32,055 nt of DNA from a bacterium (GTDB taxonomy: Bacteria > Planctomycetota > J058 > JAJDCP01): positions 1-32,055 of the forward strand of contig JAUIEM010000055.1 in the NCBI GenBank assembly GCA_030428695.1, written 5' to 3'. The position numbers and the translations under genes are program-made. A model generated the notes under the pieces. It did not search any database and was not told where the DNA came from. It saw only the letters and a program-made list of their open reading frames with translations. Below, in pieces: positions 1-7,294 of this stretch (the stretch's first letter is position 1; each line of letters begins with the position of its first letter).

Positions 1-60
1 CACTTCGGTTTTGCTCAGGTCGATGTTGACGATCTCTTCGCCGTTGAGTTCTACCTGCAT
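1..60 (-). CDS. Unknown protein, N-terminal fragment cut by window edge
   Basis: An ATG at 60-58 on the minus strand opens a frame of 20 codons that runs off the left edge (MQVELNGEEIVNIDLSKTEV). The composition is protein-like (alternating acidic and hydrophobic residues) and the A/T-richer codon use differs from the flanking GC-rich DNA. Only a weak purine stretch (AAGAAA) precedes the ATG, and the frame stays open upstream through position 120, so the true start could lie further right. No family can be assigned from 20 residues. Confidence 0.35.
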   Translation of the reverse strand, partial: MQVELNGEEIVNIDLSKTEV

Positions 61-434
61 GTTGGATTTCTTGCCTGGCGGAAAGCTGCTAGTCGGGCGG
101 CCCGAGGGAGCAAACCGTGTTCCCGGCGGGGAAGGTCTTCCACGCGTCTCGGCTGCTCTCGAGCGGCCTGAGCACCTGGCCTCCGGGAATCGCGTTTAAA
201 AAACCACGAATCATCCACGCTAGGCAGACGTCGGATCACGTAGCGCCCGAGGTTGCGTGGGCGCTCGCGCTCCGTGAGACGCGGGCGTTCGAGGCCCGCC
301 ATGACGCGTAGGCGGGCCGAACGACGAAGGCCGGAAGGCAGAGCCTCCCGGCCTCGGCGCTGGCCCCGCTTCGTCCCCGCCGGATCGGATGGAGCCCGAC
401 CGGGCGGGGACGAGCGTGGAGCCTGTGTCAGCCC
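61..434. other. Intergenic stretch without a supported gene
   Basis: These 374 bases separate the left-edge fragment from the stop of the TPR/PEP-CTERM gene. Small open frames exist on both strands but are Arg/Pro-rich shadows with no ribosome site. It contains a short GC palindrome at 93-105, an A-run near 198-204, and one long inverted repeat at 371-413 that is listed separately as a terminator candidate. Nothing else is recognised. Confidence 0.5.
371..413 (-). terminator. Candidate terminator hairpin after the TPR/PEP-CTERM gene
   Basis: A perfect 11-bp inverted repeat (TCGTCCCCGCC at 371-381, GGCGGGGACGA at 403-413) with a 21-nt spacer lies about 20 nt beyond the minus-strand stop codon at 435-437. 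There is no clear T-tract, so it may be a weak or Rho-assisted terminator or an mRNA-end stabiliser. Confidence 0.45.
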
Positions 435-3191
435 TCACGCGACCGCGCGTCGGCGCATCAGCAGGTACGCGCCGCCGATTCCGGCCAGCGCCACCCCGAG
501 CATGAGCGAGGCGCCCGGCTCCGGCGCGAACGTCACCATCCGGGCGTAGGTCAGGTACGTGGTGTTCTGGTTGGACAGAACGCGGTGCGACAGAGCCCCC
601 GAAACGAGGGTGATGTTGCCCACGCCCATCGACGTGTTCAGCGAGCCCGCGAGCGACAGCGTCGTCGTGGCCGGCTGTCCCTGGTTCGTGCCCGTGTTCT
701 GGACCACCACGGTGCCCGTCGTGAACGGCGCCGCGATGTTCTTGTTCTGGTCCGGCGGAAGCACGTTCAAGTCGAGGGTAAACGTCCCGCCACCCGGCGT
801 CGGGAACATCGCCGTGTTCGTACCCGTCGGGAGCAGCGGACCGAGCGTCGCGATCTGCTGGCCCGGCGTCTGCACGAGGCCGCGGTAGCACGGACCCGAC
901 TGGAGGAACGCCGAAGACGCGAACAGGAAGCCTGCACCCGTGATCTGGTTTCGGAAGCCCGCCGCGCCCGGCTGGCGCGGCTCGAGGCCGGGGACCGCCG
1001 CGGCGAGGCCCTCGAGCTCGGCGTACAGCTCCGCCGCCAGGCGCGGGGCCCCGAGCCGCGCGCAGGCCTCGGCCAGGCCGAGCAGCCCGGCCTCCGCCTC
1101 GTCCGCGCGGGGATGCTCCGGATGTCCGGTCAGGAACTTCTGGAAGGCCTCGACGGCCCGCGCGACCGCCGGCGTGCGCTCGAGGCGCTCACGGCCGGCG
1201 AACTCCCGGGCCCGGCGGCCGAGCTCCGCGCGCGCTTCGGCGGCGTACAGCCCGGCGAGGGCGAGGGCGGCGCGGGCGTCGGCGGCGGGCACCGCCGGCC
1301 CGGCCTTGATGCCCCAGGCCTCTTCGGCGAGGGCGACGGCGCCGGCGGCGGTGAAGCGCGCGATCAGCACCTCGCGCTCGGCGAGCAGGGCGGCGTGCAG
1401 GGCATCGTCCGGAGCGAGCCGCCCCTCGAGCCGGTAGCACTCCTCGAGGGCGGCGCGGCTCGCCGGATCGAGGGCCGCGGGCAGGGCCAGCCCCGCCGCG
1501 GCGCGCCGGGCGTGCGCGGCGGCGACCTGCTGCGACCAGGTGCGGATGCGGGCGAGCCGCACCGGCGCCTGGGCGGCCTCCGGCAGCGCGGCGAGGAGCC
1601 CCTCCCAGACCTCGAGCACGCCCGCGAAACGGCCCTCGGCCACTCGAGGCGCGAAGGCTGCCGTCAGGCGCGCGGCGACCTCGCCGGACAGGGCGGGCCG
1701 ACCTGCGACCAGGCGCGCGGCGAGGTCGACCAGGGCCGCGTCGTCGTCGGCGGCGGCGTGGGCGTCGAGGGCGCGGTAGGCGTGCGCGGGCCAGTCCGGC
1801 GCATCCTCCGGCAGGGCGGCGAGCAGCCGGCCGAGCAGCGCCGCGCTCTCTTGCGGATCATCCGCCTGCTCCGCGGTCGCGCGGAAGATCCGCGCCGCGG
1901 TCTCGCGGACCGCCGGATCGGCCAGGCAGGGCTCCGCGACGTCGAGCGCCGCCAGCCCGTACGCGGGATCGAGGGCGGCCAGCTCGACGGCGAGGGCAGC
2001 CTGGCGCGCGAAGCCGCTGCCCGGGAAGGCCGCGCGCTCGGCGCCCAGGGCGGCGACGGCAGCCTCCAGCGCCGCCTCATCCGGCGCGCGCCCCTCCTGC
2101 AGCGCCCGGCCCCAGGCCTGCAGGGCGCCCGCGACCGCGCTCCGGCCGCGGGCCCGCAGCCAGTGGCGCGACGCCGCGCGGGGCAGGGCGAGCCCGGCGA
2201 GGGCGGCGAGCCCCTCGCGCTCCGCGGCGAAGGCCTGCGCCTTCCCGTAGCGGCCGTGCAGATGCTCGATCAGCTCGCGCACCAGCGCCGTCTGCGCGTC
2301 CGCGTCCGGCAGGCGGGCGAAGAGCGCGACGGCCTGCTCCAGGGCCTGGCGGTCCGCTTCCCCCAACCCCGCCGCGGGCAGCGGCGCGGCCCGCGCGGCC
2401 TCCAGACGCACGGCGAGCAGGCGCTGCTGGGCGGCGAGGGCGCGGGGATGCTCCGGGTGGGCACCGATCCAGCCGGCGAGCTCCTCGACCGCCTCCGGCC
2501 GCGCCTCGAGAGCGGCGAGGACGAGCTCGAGAGCCGCCGCGCCGCCTTCCACCGTCGCCGGCAGCTCCGCGGCCAGGAGCTCGAGCCGCGCCCGGCCCGC
2601 GACGGCCCGGCTGCCACCCGCCCGCAGCCCCGCCGTGCCGACGAGCAGGCGCACGTCCGGGGCATCCGCCGCCTCCGGAAAGCGCTCGGCGAGCTCGGCG
2701 AGCAGGACCAGCGCGGGCTCGACCTGCCCGCGGCGCAGCGCGAGGTCGGCGCGCAGGGCGAGGCGGCGGGCGGCGCTCGCGTCGGAGTCCGGAACCAGGC
2801 CGGCCAGCACTTGCTCCGCCGCGAGGTACAGGCCGTCGGCGAGCAGCGCCTCGGCGAGCGCGAGCTCCGTCTCCGCGACGGCCGCGCGCCCCTCGAGGGC
2901 AGCGAGCCGCTCGGCGACCCGGGTCTGCTCCGGGGCCAGGGCGAGGCTGCGGGACCAGGCCGCGCGCGCCTCGTCGAGCTCGACCCGGGCGAAGTGGGCG
3001 TCGCCGAGCAGGGTCAGGATGTCCGCGCGCTCCGGGGCGAGGGCGTGGGCCTCGCGCAGGCGCTGGATGGCGGTCGCGTAGTCCTGGGCAGCGTACGCCG
3101 CCCGGGCCTCGCGGTAGGCGAGCTCGGCCTCGCCCTGGGCCAGGAGCGCCGTGGCGAGGAACAGGAACAGGCAGGGGAACAGTCGCGACAT
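435..3191 (-). CDS. Secreted TPR-repeat protein with PEP-CTERM sorting tail
   Basis: 918 residues. The N-terminus has a clear Sec signal peptide (cleavage near ALLAQG, residue 20), followed by TPR-like helical repeats (for example residues 23-95, AYREARAAYAAQDYATAIQRL) and then hundreds of Ala/Leu/Glu-rich helical residues. Composition changes sharply after about residue 745: the last ~170 residues are Asn/Thr/Gly-rich and beta-like. They end in PEP (890-892), a hydrophobic segment and an Arg cluster (LLMRRRAVA). That is the classic PEP-CTERM/exosortase signal, so the protein is probably exported, anchored and processed by an exosortase (none in this window). A strong AAGGAGG at 3197-3203 fixes the ATG start. 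The gene lies 87 nt downstream of the membrane-protein gene on the same strand. The join of two unlike parts could be a true fusion or a lost intergenic segment. Specific function is unknown. Confidence 0.85.
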   Translation of the reverse strand: MSRLFPCLFLFLATALLAQGEAELAYREARAAYAAQDYATAIQRLREAHALAPERADILTLLGDAHFARVELDEARAAWSRSLALAPEQTRVAERLAALEGRAAVAETELALAEALLADGLYLAAEQVLAGLVPDSDASAARRLALRADLALRRGQVEPALVLLAELAERFPEAADAPDVRLLVGTAGLRAGGSRAVAGRARLELLAAELPATVEGGAAALELVLAALEARPEAVEELAGWIGAHPEHPRALAAQQRLLAVRLEAARAAPLPAAGLGEADRQALEQAVALFARLPDADAQTALVRELIEHLHGRYGKAQAFAAEREGLAALAGLALPRAASRHWLRARGRSAVAGALQAWGRALQEGRAPDEAALEAAVAALGAERAAFPGSGFARQAALAVELAALDPAYGLAALDVAEPCLADPAVRETAARIFRATAEQADDPQESAALLGRLLAALPEDAPDWPAHAYRALDAHAAADDDAALVDLAARLVAGRPALSGEVAARLTAAFAPRVAEGRFAGVLEVWEGLLAALPEAAQAPVRLARIRTWSQQVAAAHARRAAAGLALPAALDPASRAALEECYRLEGRLAPDDALHAALLAEREVLIARFTAAGAVALAEEAWGIKAGPAVPAADARAALALAGLYAAEARAELGRRAREFAGRERLERTPAVARAVEAFQKFLTGHPEHPRADEAEAGLLGLAEACARLGAPRLAAELYAELEGLAAAVPGLEPRQPGAAGFRNQITGAGFLFASSAFLQSGPCYRGLVQTPGQQIATLGPLLPTGTNTAMFPTPGGGTFTLDLNVLPPDQNKNIAAPFTTGTVVVQNTGTNQGQPATTTLSLAGSLNTSMGVGNITLVSGALSHRVLSNQNTTYLTYARMVTFAPEPGASLMLGVALAGIGGAYLLMRRRAVA

Positions 3192-3278
3192 GGTCGCCTC
3201 CTTCGCTGGATCGTGCCATCCGCACGATAGCCCGGACGGGCGCGAGGCGCTGTAACAGGGGTGTAAAGCGGGGGGGTG

Positions 3279-4187
3279 TCAGCCCCCATCCCGCAACACC
3301 GGCAGCACCTTGAAGCCCGCGTGGAGCAGCCACAGGATCATGCCGACGTGCAGGACGTCGTTGTCGGAGAACCACAGCCCTGCTTCCCACAGCTCCTCCG
3401 TCAGCCCCGCCAGCCGGAACAGGTAGTAGGCGGCGGCGCTGCCGGCGAGGAGCCCGAAGCTGGTCAGGAGCGGACGCCGCGTCGCCCGCGGCTGGCGCAG
3501 CGCGAGGCCGACGCAGAGCAGCGTCCCCGGCGCGCAGAAGAGCACGACGAGCTCGAAGGAGACCAGGAAGCGCACCGGACCGTACACCCCCCAGGCGGTC
3601 AACCCGGCGAAGACCGCCGCGCTGCTGGCGGCCAGGGCAGGGAAGACGCGCCGGCCCGGGGCGAACGCCGCGGCGAAGCCGACCAGGCCGAGCTGCAGCG
3701 CCGCGACCGTCGCGAGGTTGAAGCCGACCTCCCAGCCGCTGGTCAGCAGGCAGACCTCGCGGCCGCGCGCCTTGAGCTCGTAGCCGAAGGCCTGGAAGCT
3801 GAAGCCGGCGAGCAGCGCGCCGATCCCGCCGAGCAGCAGGCCGAGGCCCCACCACGCCGGGCAACAGCCGAGGGAAGCGGAGCGTCCACTGGCTACGTGC
3901 GACCTTCCGAGACTGTTGCCCGCCCGGCACCGATGGCCGTCGCGCAGGCGCAGGGCGCGCAGCCCGACCAGCATCGAGCAGACGGCGGCGGCGAGCACGA
4001 GCAGGGAGGAGCTCGGCTGGGTGAGGATGAGGGTCAGGCCGTCGAGCTCGAGCTCGACCCAGGGCTGACCGGTGAGGAGCTGCGCGGGGCTGCGTGCGGG
4101 CTCCTCGAGCAGCTGTTCGAGGCGTCCGCAGCCGAGGAGGAGCGGGCAGAGGAAGAGGACGCCGCGTCCTAAAACTCGCGGCCCCAG
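3279..4187 (-). CDS. Polytopic membrane protein of unknown function (start uncertain)
   Basis: The frame encodes about seven hydrophobic segments after a short lipobox-like N-terminus (LLLGCG), and ends with NDVLHVGMILWLLHAG and a short basic tail. The open frame runs far upstream, but that part overlaps the 66-residue gene in another frame and looks non-coding. No ATG, GTG or TTG exists between the overlap and the first hydrophobic segment, so I place the start at a CTG near 4187; a start at the internal ATG (SMLVGLRAL) would lose the first segment. A 65-bp imperfect hairpin lies inside the gene at 3858-3922, between the first and second main membrane segments. It encodes an Arg/Ser/Gly-rich loop unlike the rest. 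I recognise no family. Together the missing start and the hairpin suggest disturbance of the gene or a non-canonical start. Confidence 0.6.
   Translation of the reverse strand: MGPRVLGRGVLFLCPLLLGCGRLEQLLEEPARSPAQLLTGQPWVELELDGLTLILTQPSSSLLVLAAAVCSMLVGLRALRLRDGHRCRAGNSLGRSHVASGRSASLGCCPAWWGLGLLLGGIGALLAGFSFQAFGYELKARGREVCLLTSGWEVGFNLATVAALQLGLVGFAAAFAPGRRVFPALAASSAAVFAGLTAWGVYGPVRFLVSFELVVLFCAPGTLLCVGLALRQPRATRRPLLTSFGLLAGSAAAYYLFRLAGLTEELWEAGLWFSDNDVLHVGMILWLLHAGFKVLPVLRDGG
3858..3922. repeat. Imperfect palindromic element inside a membrane-protein gene
   Basis: The outer arms CGGGCAACAG (3858-3867) and CTGTTGCCCG (3913-3922) are a perfect 10-bp inverted repeat. An inner pair, GGAAG at 3873-3877 and CTTCC at 3904-3908, continues the hairpin after a small internal loop. 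The element sits within an open reading frame without breaking it and encodes a polar loop between membrane helices. It resembles a small palindromic insertion, but no second copy is visible in the window. Confidence 0.5.
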
Positions 4188-4369
4188 TCCTTCTGGCAGC
4201 GACGCAGGGTGCGGGGATGCGGGCCGGAGCTGCGGCCGTTGACCTGGCACAGGTAGCGGTAGTGGTCCTGGGGATGCCGCTGCACGGCCAGACGCACGGC
4301 CTGGGAGCGGGAGTTGCCTGCGGACATGTACTCCGCGACGTGGGCGTTGAACTTCTCGACCGGACCCAT
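4169..4369 (-). CDS. Small conserved-looking hypothetical protein (66 aa)
   Basis: 66 residues, starting at an ATG preceded by GAGGTG at good spacing and ending in a TAG at 4171-4169. The sequence is soluble and helical, with many His, Arg and Gln residues, and a segment SRSQAVRLAVQRHPQDHYRYL. This recalls the short helical 'A-V-x-x-V-x-x-x-P-x-x-x-x-x-Y-L' units scattered in phage and mobile-element proteins, but that likeness is only suggestive. It lies immediately upstream of, and may be translationally coupled to, the membrane-protein gene: its 3' end overlaps that gene's likely start. Function unknown. Confidence 0.6.
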   Translation of the reverse strand: MGPVEKFNAHVAEYMSAGNSRSQAVRLAVQRHPQDHYRYLCQVNGRSSGPHPRTLRRCQKDWGREF

Positions 4370-4547
4370 GGTTCACCTCGTCCTTCAGGGCTCCTCCTCG
4401 ATATCGGCGATCGCTGTGAGACGCGGTCGATGCGTGTCGTAAAAAATCCATGAAGCCTCCCTCGTCGAGGGCCAGGGGTCCGCCACGGAGAGGCCCGCTG
4501 GAGCCGACGGCAGGCCTGTGCCATACTCGTCGCCAGGAGGCTACCGT

Positions 4548-4916
4548 TTGTCGCTCTGGCACACCACCTGCACCGCCTTCCGCGACCGGCGCGAGCCGGC
4601 CTGGGACGACGTGTACCACTACCGCGCGCCCCTGCGGGTGCTGCTCGCCAGCCGCTACCGGAACGTCGACGCCGCCGACCGCGAGGACCTGGTCGAGGAC
4701 ATCCTGCTCGAGCTGAAGTCCGAGCTCTTCAGCCGCCACCTGCCCGACCGCGGCCCCTTCCGCAACTTCCTCTGCGGGGTGGTGCGCCACCGCGTGCTCG
4801 CCTTCCTCAAGCGCCGCCGCAAACAGCGCCTGTCCCCCGACCTCGAGGACGTGCCCTGGCGCTCCGACCGGGACCTGCGCGCGGGGCTGGAAGTGATCTT
4901 CGGGGGGGCGGAGTGA
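4548..4916 (+). CDS. Sigma-70 region 2-only protein (ECF-like, no region 4)
   Basis: 122 residues from a TTG start. The TTG is preferred over an in-frame GTG at 4518 because AGGAGG at 4535-4540 sits 7 nt before it. The core matches sigma-70 region 2: an acidic helix DREDLVEDILLELKSELFSRH, then the spacer GPFRNFLCGVVRHRVLAFLKRRRKQR, which corresponds to the core-binding and -10-reading helices of ECF factors. The protein stops soon after, so region 4 (the -35-reading helix-turn-helix) is absent; ECF factors are usually about 160-200 residues. It could be a minimal sigma factor, a sigma-like regulator or a truncated gene. Its stop overlaps the next start by four bases (GTGA), indicating translational coupling with the ATP-grasp protein. 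Confidence 0.75.
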   Translation: MSLWHTTCTAFRDRREPAWDDVYHYRAPLRVLLASRYRNVDAADREDLVEDILLELKSELFSRHLPDRGPFRNFLCGVVRHRVLAFLKRRRKQRLSPDLEDVPWRSDRDLRAGLEVIFGGAE

Positions 4917-5715
4917 GCGCTCGCCGCGCGGTCCACTGGCTGCTCGAGCTCGACGTCTTCGGCCCGCAGGAGCAACGCCTCGCGGAAGCCGCCCGGCGGG
5001 CGGGACATCGCGTCAGCGCCTGGCGCGACGACTGGTGGGAGAGCGGCGCCTTCCCGCTGCGCCCGGGCGAGCCGGTGGTATTCCGCGGCAGCCTGGCCAA
5101 CGCCGACCGCATCGCTCGTAGCTCTCGTCTGGAGCCTGGAGCGTTCTGCGCGACCGCGGCCTTCCACTGCTCGCACTGGTTTCCTTCCGCGCGACCGTGG
5201 CTGCTCGCGGAGCGCTGGGTCCTGACCACGGTCGCGGCGCTGACGGCGGATCCCGCCGCGATCGCGGGCGAGCTGGGAGGCCCCGAGCGGGTGTTCGTGC
5301 GACCGGACGGCCCACTGAAGGCCTTCAGCGGCCGGGTCGTCGCGGTCGCGGAGCTCACGCCCGCCGCGCTCGACCACGGCTTCTACTTCGATGATCTCGA
5401 GCTGCCGGTGATCGTCTGTCCCGTGCGCGAGGTGCTGAGCGAGTGGCGCTGCGTCGTCGCCGCCGGGCGGCTGATCGCGGCGAGTCCCTACGACGCCACG
5501 CGCCAGGCGAGCAGCGCTCCTGAGGACGATGACCTGCGCGCCTTCGCCGCCCGGGTCGCCGCGGAGCTTCCTCCGCCGGAAGCGATCTACATCCTCGATG
5601 TCTGCCGCACACCGGCTGGACCGCGGATCGTCGAGCTCAACCCCTTCAGCGGCGCCGACCTCTACGATTGTCCGCCGGACCGGTCGTCGCCGCCGTCGCG
5701 AAGCTCGTCGCGTAG
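4913..5715 (+). CDS. ATP-grasp protein (DUF4343/R2K-like), frameshifted near its end
   Basis: Starts at the GTG overlapping the sigma-like stop. The sequence fits the DUF4343 (R2K clade) ATP-grasp family: an N-terminal HWLLELDVFGPQEQRLAEAA segment, a middle VFVRPDGPLKAFSG motif, CPVREVLSEWRCVVAAGRLIAAS, and the C-terminal metal/ATP motif IVELNPFSGADLY. Such enzymes ligate or modify amine groups using ATP; the substrate is unknown. In the given sequence the frame runs on into the next gene as an Arg/Ser-rich stretch. Shifting frame at about 5667 instead yields LSAGPVVAAVAKLVA and a TAG at 5713-5715, a far more natural C-terminus. I therefore infer one missing base near 5666-5669, as a sequencing error or a real frameshift. 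About 267 residues if repaired. Confidence 0.75.
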
Positions 5716-5758
5716 CGGCTCCGCCGTGTGGCGTGCGCCGGTGGCTGACGGCTGCCCA

Positions 5759-5779
5759 ACGCGGCGACGATCGCCGCGT
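5759..5779 (+). terminator. Strong short hairpin between ATP-grasp and SGNH genes
   Basis: A perfect 9-bp stem (ACGCGGCGA / TCGCCGCGT) with a CGA loop lies between the inferred ATP-grasp stop and the SGNH gene start. It has no T-tract, so it could be an intercistronic stabilising hairpin or attenuator rather than a true terminator. Confidence 0.35.
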
Positions 5780-5806
5780 AGCAAGGGTCACAAAGGAGGC
5801 TCCTCG

Positions 5807-6583
5807 ATGCGTTCCGTCCTCTTCCTCTGTCTGAGCTGCGTCTTCGCCTGCGCCCAGAGCCCGGAGCCTGGCCTGGAGCGGGTCGCCGTCGCCGGCGCGA
5901 GCGTCTCCGCGGGCTACCGGGTGCGCCACCCGCAGACCGGCGAGCGGCTGTCCCTCGCCGACTGTCTGACCCGCATGATCGTGTCCGAGCACGAGATGCT
6001 CGACCACGCGAGCGAGATCTTCGGCTTCGACCCGAACACCACCGGCCGGCTGGCGGCGCGGAGGATCAAGGAGGCCCAGCCGGGGCTGGTGATCGCCGTC
6101 GACTTCCTGTTCTGGTTCGTCTACGGCCGGGCGCGGGACGAGGCCGCCCGGCTCGCCAGCCTGGAGGACGGCCTCGCGCTGCTCGAGGGGCTGGACGCGC
6201 CGCTGCTGGTCGGCCTGCTGCCGCAGATGGAGGGCGGGCGCATGCTGCAGCGGGACGGCGTCCCCGAGGACTCGACGCTCGCCGCGGCCAACGAGCGGAT
6301 CCGGGCCTGGGCGGAAGAGCGGGGCGCGGTGGTCGTCGAGCTCGACAGCTTTATGGCGCGCCTGCGGGCCGGGGAAGAGGTCACCGTCGGCGACGCGACC
6401 TTCACCGACACCCGCGAGCTGCTCCAGGAGGACAACCTGCACGTCACCCTGGTCGGCCTGTGCGCGCTCGCCGCGGCCAGCCTCGAGGCGCTCGCCGACG
6501 CCCGGCCGGAGCTCGAGGTGGCGTTGCGGCTCGCGCCCCAGGCGGTCGCCGACGAGCTCGAGGCGGTCGGCGCGGTCGACTGA
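5807..6583 (+). CDS. Exported SGNH/GDSL-like hydrolase
   Basis: 258 residues beginning at an ATG preceded by a near-ideal AAAGGAGG (5792-5799). This start is chosen although the upstream frame is open. The N-terminus is a signal peptide (MRSVLFLCLSCVFACAQS), with Cys residues that leave a lipoprotein possible. Block I of the SGNH fold is seen as VAVAGASVSAGY (likely nucleophile Ser32 or Ser34, in place of the usual GDS). The C-terminal DxxH is EDNLHVT (Asp209, His212). The centre (PGLVIAVDFLFWFVYG) matches the position of block III but is poorly conserved. It probably hydrolyses an ester in the cell envelope; the substrate is not predictable. It follows the sigma-like and ATP-grasp genes and may be co-transcribed with them. 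Confidence 0.7.
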   Translation: MRSVLFLCLSCVFACAQSPEPGLERVAVAGASVSAGYRVRHPQTGERLSLADCLTRMIVSEHEMLDHASEIFGFDPNTTGRLAARRIKEAQPGLVIAVDFLFWFVYGRARDEAARLASLEDGLALLEGLDAPLLVGLLPQMEGGRMLQRDGVPEDSTLAAANERIRAWAEERGAVVVELDSFMARLRAGEEVTVGDATFTDTRELLQEDNLHVTLVGLCALAAASLEALADARPELEVALRLAPQAVADELEAVGAVD

Positions 6584-6604
6584 CGCGCGCGGCGCGATTT
6601 TTTT
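6584..6604 (+). terminator. Rho-independent terminator after the SGNH gene
   Basis: Immediately after the TGA at 6581-6583, a GC stem CGCGC (6584-6588) / GCGCG (6592-6596) with a 3-nt loop is followed by A and seven T residues (6598-6604). The stem is short but the U-tract is good. Confidence 0.6.
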
Positions 6605-6616
6605 AGACATTTGTCT
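6605..6616. promoter_or_regulatory. AGACA-N2-TGTCT inverted repeat, possible operator
   Basis: A 5+5 inverted repeat with a 2-bp centre lies in the AT-rich stretch 60-70 bases before the VOC gene start. Its size and symmetry fit a dimeric winged-helix repressor site (form GACA-N2-TGTC). No regulator gene is adjacent, so this is only a candidate. Confidence 0.3.
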
Positions 6617-6676
6617 GGATAAAGAAACGCGCCGGTCGCTAGGATCGGGAAATCAACCTGAGAGGAGGACCTCCCG

Positions 6677-7183
6677 ATGTCCGTGCAACCGATTCCAGAG
6701 GGCTTCAACACCGTCAGCTGCTATCTCGTCGTCTCGAACAGCGTCGAGGCGATGGCCTTCTACGAGAAGGCTTTCGGGGCCGAGCCCGGGATGCGGATGG
6801 CCGGTCCTGGCGACAGCACCATGCACGCCGAGGTCACCATCGGCAACTCGGTCGTGATGATGTCCGACGAGAACCCCGCGTGGGACACCAAGTCGCCGCT
6901 GACCCTCGGGGGCAACGGCTCCTCGCTGCACATCTACACCGAAGATGTCGACGCCGCCTTCAAGCGCGCGGTCGATGCCGGCTGCAGCGTCGTGTTCCCG
7001 GTCGCGGATATGTTCTGGGGCGACCGCTACGGCAAGGTCAAGGATCCCTACGGGCACGAGTGGGGCCTCGCGACCCACACCGAAGACCTGTCGCCCGAGG
7101 AGATCGGCAAGCGCCAGGCCGAGTTCATGGCGCAGCTGGCGGCGGAGGGTGGCGAGTGCGGCGGCGAGAAAGCTGAGGGCTGA
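6677..7183 (+). CDS. VOC-superfamily protein (PhnB/glyoxalase-like)
   Basis: 168 residues, ATG start with GAGGAGGA at 6662-6669. It shows the repeated beta-alpha-beta-beta-beta layout of the vicinal-oxygen-chelate fold. First half: SCYLVVSNSVEAMAFYEKAFGAE, then STMHAEVTIGNSVVMMSDE. Second half: SLHIYTEDVDAAFKRAVDAGCSVVFPV, then YGKVKDPYGHEWGLATHTED. The possible metal or substrate ligands are the His in TMHAEV and the Glu in GHEWGL. This pattern is that of the PhnB-like (COG2764) branch, whose members include antibiotic-binding and demethylmenaquinone-methyltransferase-like proteins of mostly unknown substrate. The C-terminus (EEIGKRQAEFMAQL) is a typical extra helix in this branch. It is monocistronic, between a terminator and the hairpins at 7228-7294. 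The ribosome site lies within GGAGGACCTCC (6664-6674), a small palindrome that might limit translation. Confidence 0.85.
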   Translation: MSVQPIPEGFNTVSCYLVVSNSVEAMAFYEKAFGAEPGMRMAGPGDSTMHAEVTIGNSVVMMSDENPAWDTKSPLTLGGNGSSLHIYTEDVDAAFKRAVDAGCSVVFPVADMFWGDRYGKVKDPYGHEWGLATHTEDLSPEEIGKRQAEFMAQLAAEGGECGGEKAEG

Positions 7184-7227
7184 GCCCGTTCGGCTGCGTC
7201 CGTCCGCTGCACTCCGTCTGAGCTCCC

Positions 7228-7248
7228 CGTCCGGTGCTGCACCGGACG
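7228..7248 (+). terminator. Hairpin downstream of the VOC gene
   Basis: A near-perfect palindrome, CGTCCGGTGC-T-GCACCGGACG, lies 45 bases after the VOC stop. As RNA it forms a stem of about 8 bp with a short loop. No T-tract follows. Confidence 0.4.
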
Positions 7249-7262
7249 CATGGAGTCCGACC

Positions 7263-7294
7263 GGCTGACCGGAAGCAGGCGCTGCCGGTCAGCC
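7263..7294 (+). terminator. Second hairpin downstream of the VOC gene
   Basis: A perfect 10-bp inverted repeat, GGCTGACCGG / CCGGTCAGCC, with a 12-nt loop lies 15 bases beyond the first hairpin. The two stems in tandem suggest a transcription boundary, although there is no U-run. Confidence 0.4.

Noticed and set aside
585..3230. Long plus-strand open frame opposite the TPR/PEP-CTERM gene
   Set aside because: It is Arg/Gly/Gln-rich with no signal, domain or ribosome site, as expected for the complement of a GC-rich gene.
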